The position numbers and the translations under genes were made by a program. Below, one piece after another: positions 5,167-5,346 of a stretch of DNA of 5,346 bases (its first letter is position 1; each line of letters opens with the position of its first letter). The notes under the pieces were generated by a model. That model searched no databases and had not been told where the DNA came from. It saw only the letters and a program-made list of their open reading frames with translations. The stretch comes from Gemmatimonadaceae bacterium (lineage in GTDB: Bacteria; Gemmatimonadota; Gemmatimonadetes; Gemmatimonadales; Gemmatimonadaceae). The DNA lies in NCBI GenBank assembly GCA_025357975.1, contig JANYKY010000440.1:1-5346 (forward strand), read 5' to 3'.

Positions 5167-5346
5167 ATGGCCGAACGGATTCGCACACGATTTCTGGTTG
5201 TCGGGAGTGGCGTTGCCGGACTTCACACTGCGCGGCGCGCATCTACCGAAGGCGACGTGATGGTTCTCACGAAGCGGTCGCTGTTCGACAGCGCCACGGC
5301 GTATGCTCAAGGCGGAATTGCAGCAGCGCTCGGGGCCGGAGATTCA
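5167..5346 (+). CDS. nadB: L-aspartate oxidase, N-terminal part (truncated by window edge)
   Basis: Flavoprotein that oxidises L-aspartate to iminoaspartate, the first step of de novo NAD synthesis; NadA then makes quinolinate. Only the first 60 residues are present. The dinucleotide-binding Rossmann signature VVGSGVAGL at 11-19 supplies FAD binding. TAYAQGGIAAAL at 44-55 matches the NadB hallmark TxYAQGGIAA and separates it from succinate/fumarate dehydrogenase flavoproteins, which usually have a His before the Thr and GGxNA. The start is ATG 5167; an in-frame TGA at 5155-5157 excludes a longer protein, and no ATG, GTG or TTG lies in frame between. The Shine-Dalgarno is weak (AGGA about 20 nt upstream). 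A short GATTC-C-GAATC palindrome (5156-5166) touches the start codon. The gene is divergent from the transporter operon and no clear -10/-35 pair was found for it. Confidence 0.92.
   Translation, partial: MAERIRTRFLVVGSGVAGLHTARRASTEGDVMVLTKRSLFDSATAYAQGGIAAALGAGDS

Noticed and set aside
4900..5310. A 136-codon minus-strand ORF across the whole intergenic region and the start of nadB
   Set aside because: It is antisense to the clear NadB N-terminus and translates the inverted repeat into low-complexity residues. Only its last 13 codons, with their own ATG and Shine-Dalgarno, are kept as a candidate leader.

Overview
The window holds a minus-strand operon for a nucleoside-type ABC importer of the BMP/PnrA family. 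A divergent plus-strand gene for L-aspartate oxidase (nadB) starts at the right edge. Coding DNA is GC-rich by eye (not computed). The organism looks like a free-living diderm bacterium: the binding protein has an ordinary Sec signal without a lipobox cysteine, which suits a soluble periplasmic protein. The phylum cannot be fixed from the sequence. The CACGAAGG-type intergenic repeat reminds me of repeats seen in environmental lineages such as Gemmatimonadota, Acidobacteriota or Verrucomicrobiota, but that is an unverified recollection.

Layout from right to left along the minus-strand operon: substrate-binding protein (3862-4899), double-NBD ATPase (2279-3865), first permease (1218-2282), second permease (352-1221), then the N-terminal 116 residues of a DHA1-type MFS transporter (1-348, cut by the window edge). 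The four ABC genes are linked by three successive 4-nt start/stop overlaps (ATGA, TTGA, ATGA). The MFS gene begins 3 nt after the last stop. All five are therefore probably one transcript with translational coupling. By family, the system should bind a nucleoside in the periplasm and import it through the two permeases using ATP; the MFS protein may move a related or toxic compound.

The only substantial non-coding stretch is the roughly 270-bp divergent region at 4900-5166. It carries a 13-codon leader ORF with a strong ribosome binding site, whose TGA directly abuts the bmp ATG. It also carries a candidate minus-strand promoter, a long inverted repeat (arms near 4993-5026 and 5098-5128) built on an 8-bp CACGAAGN unit, a 10-bp CACGTG-centred palindrome in the repeat's central segment, and a perfect 7-bp inverted repeat 22 bp before nadB. 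No RNA genes, CRISPR array, insertion sequence or credible intrinsic terminator were seen. The most unusual part is this intergenic region; the genes themselves belong to well-known families.
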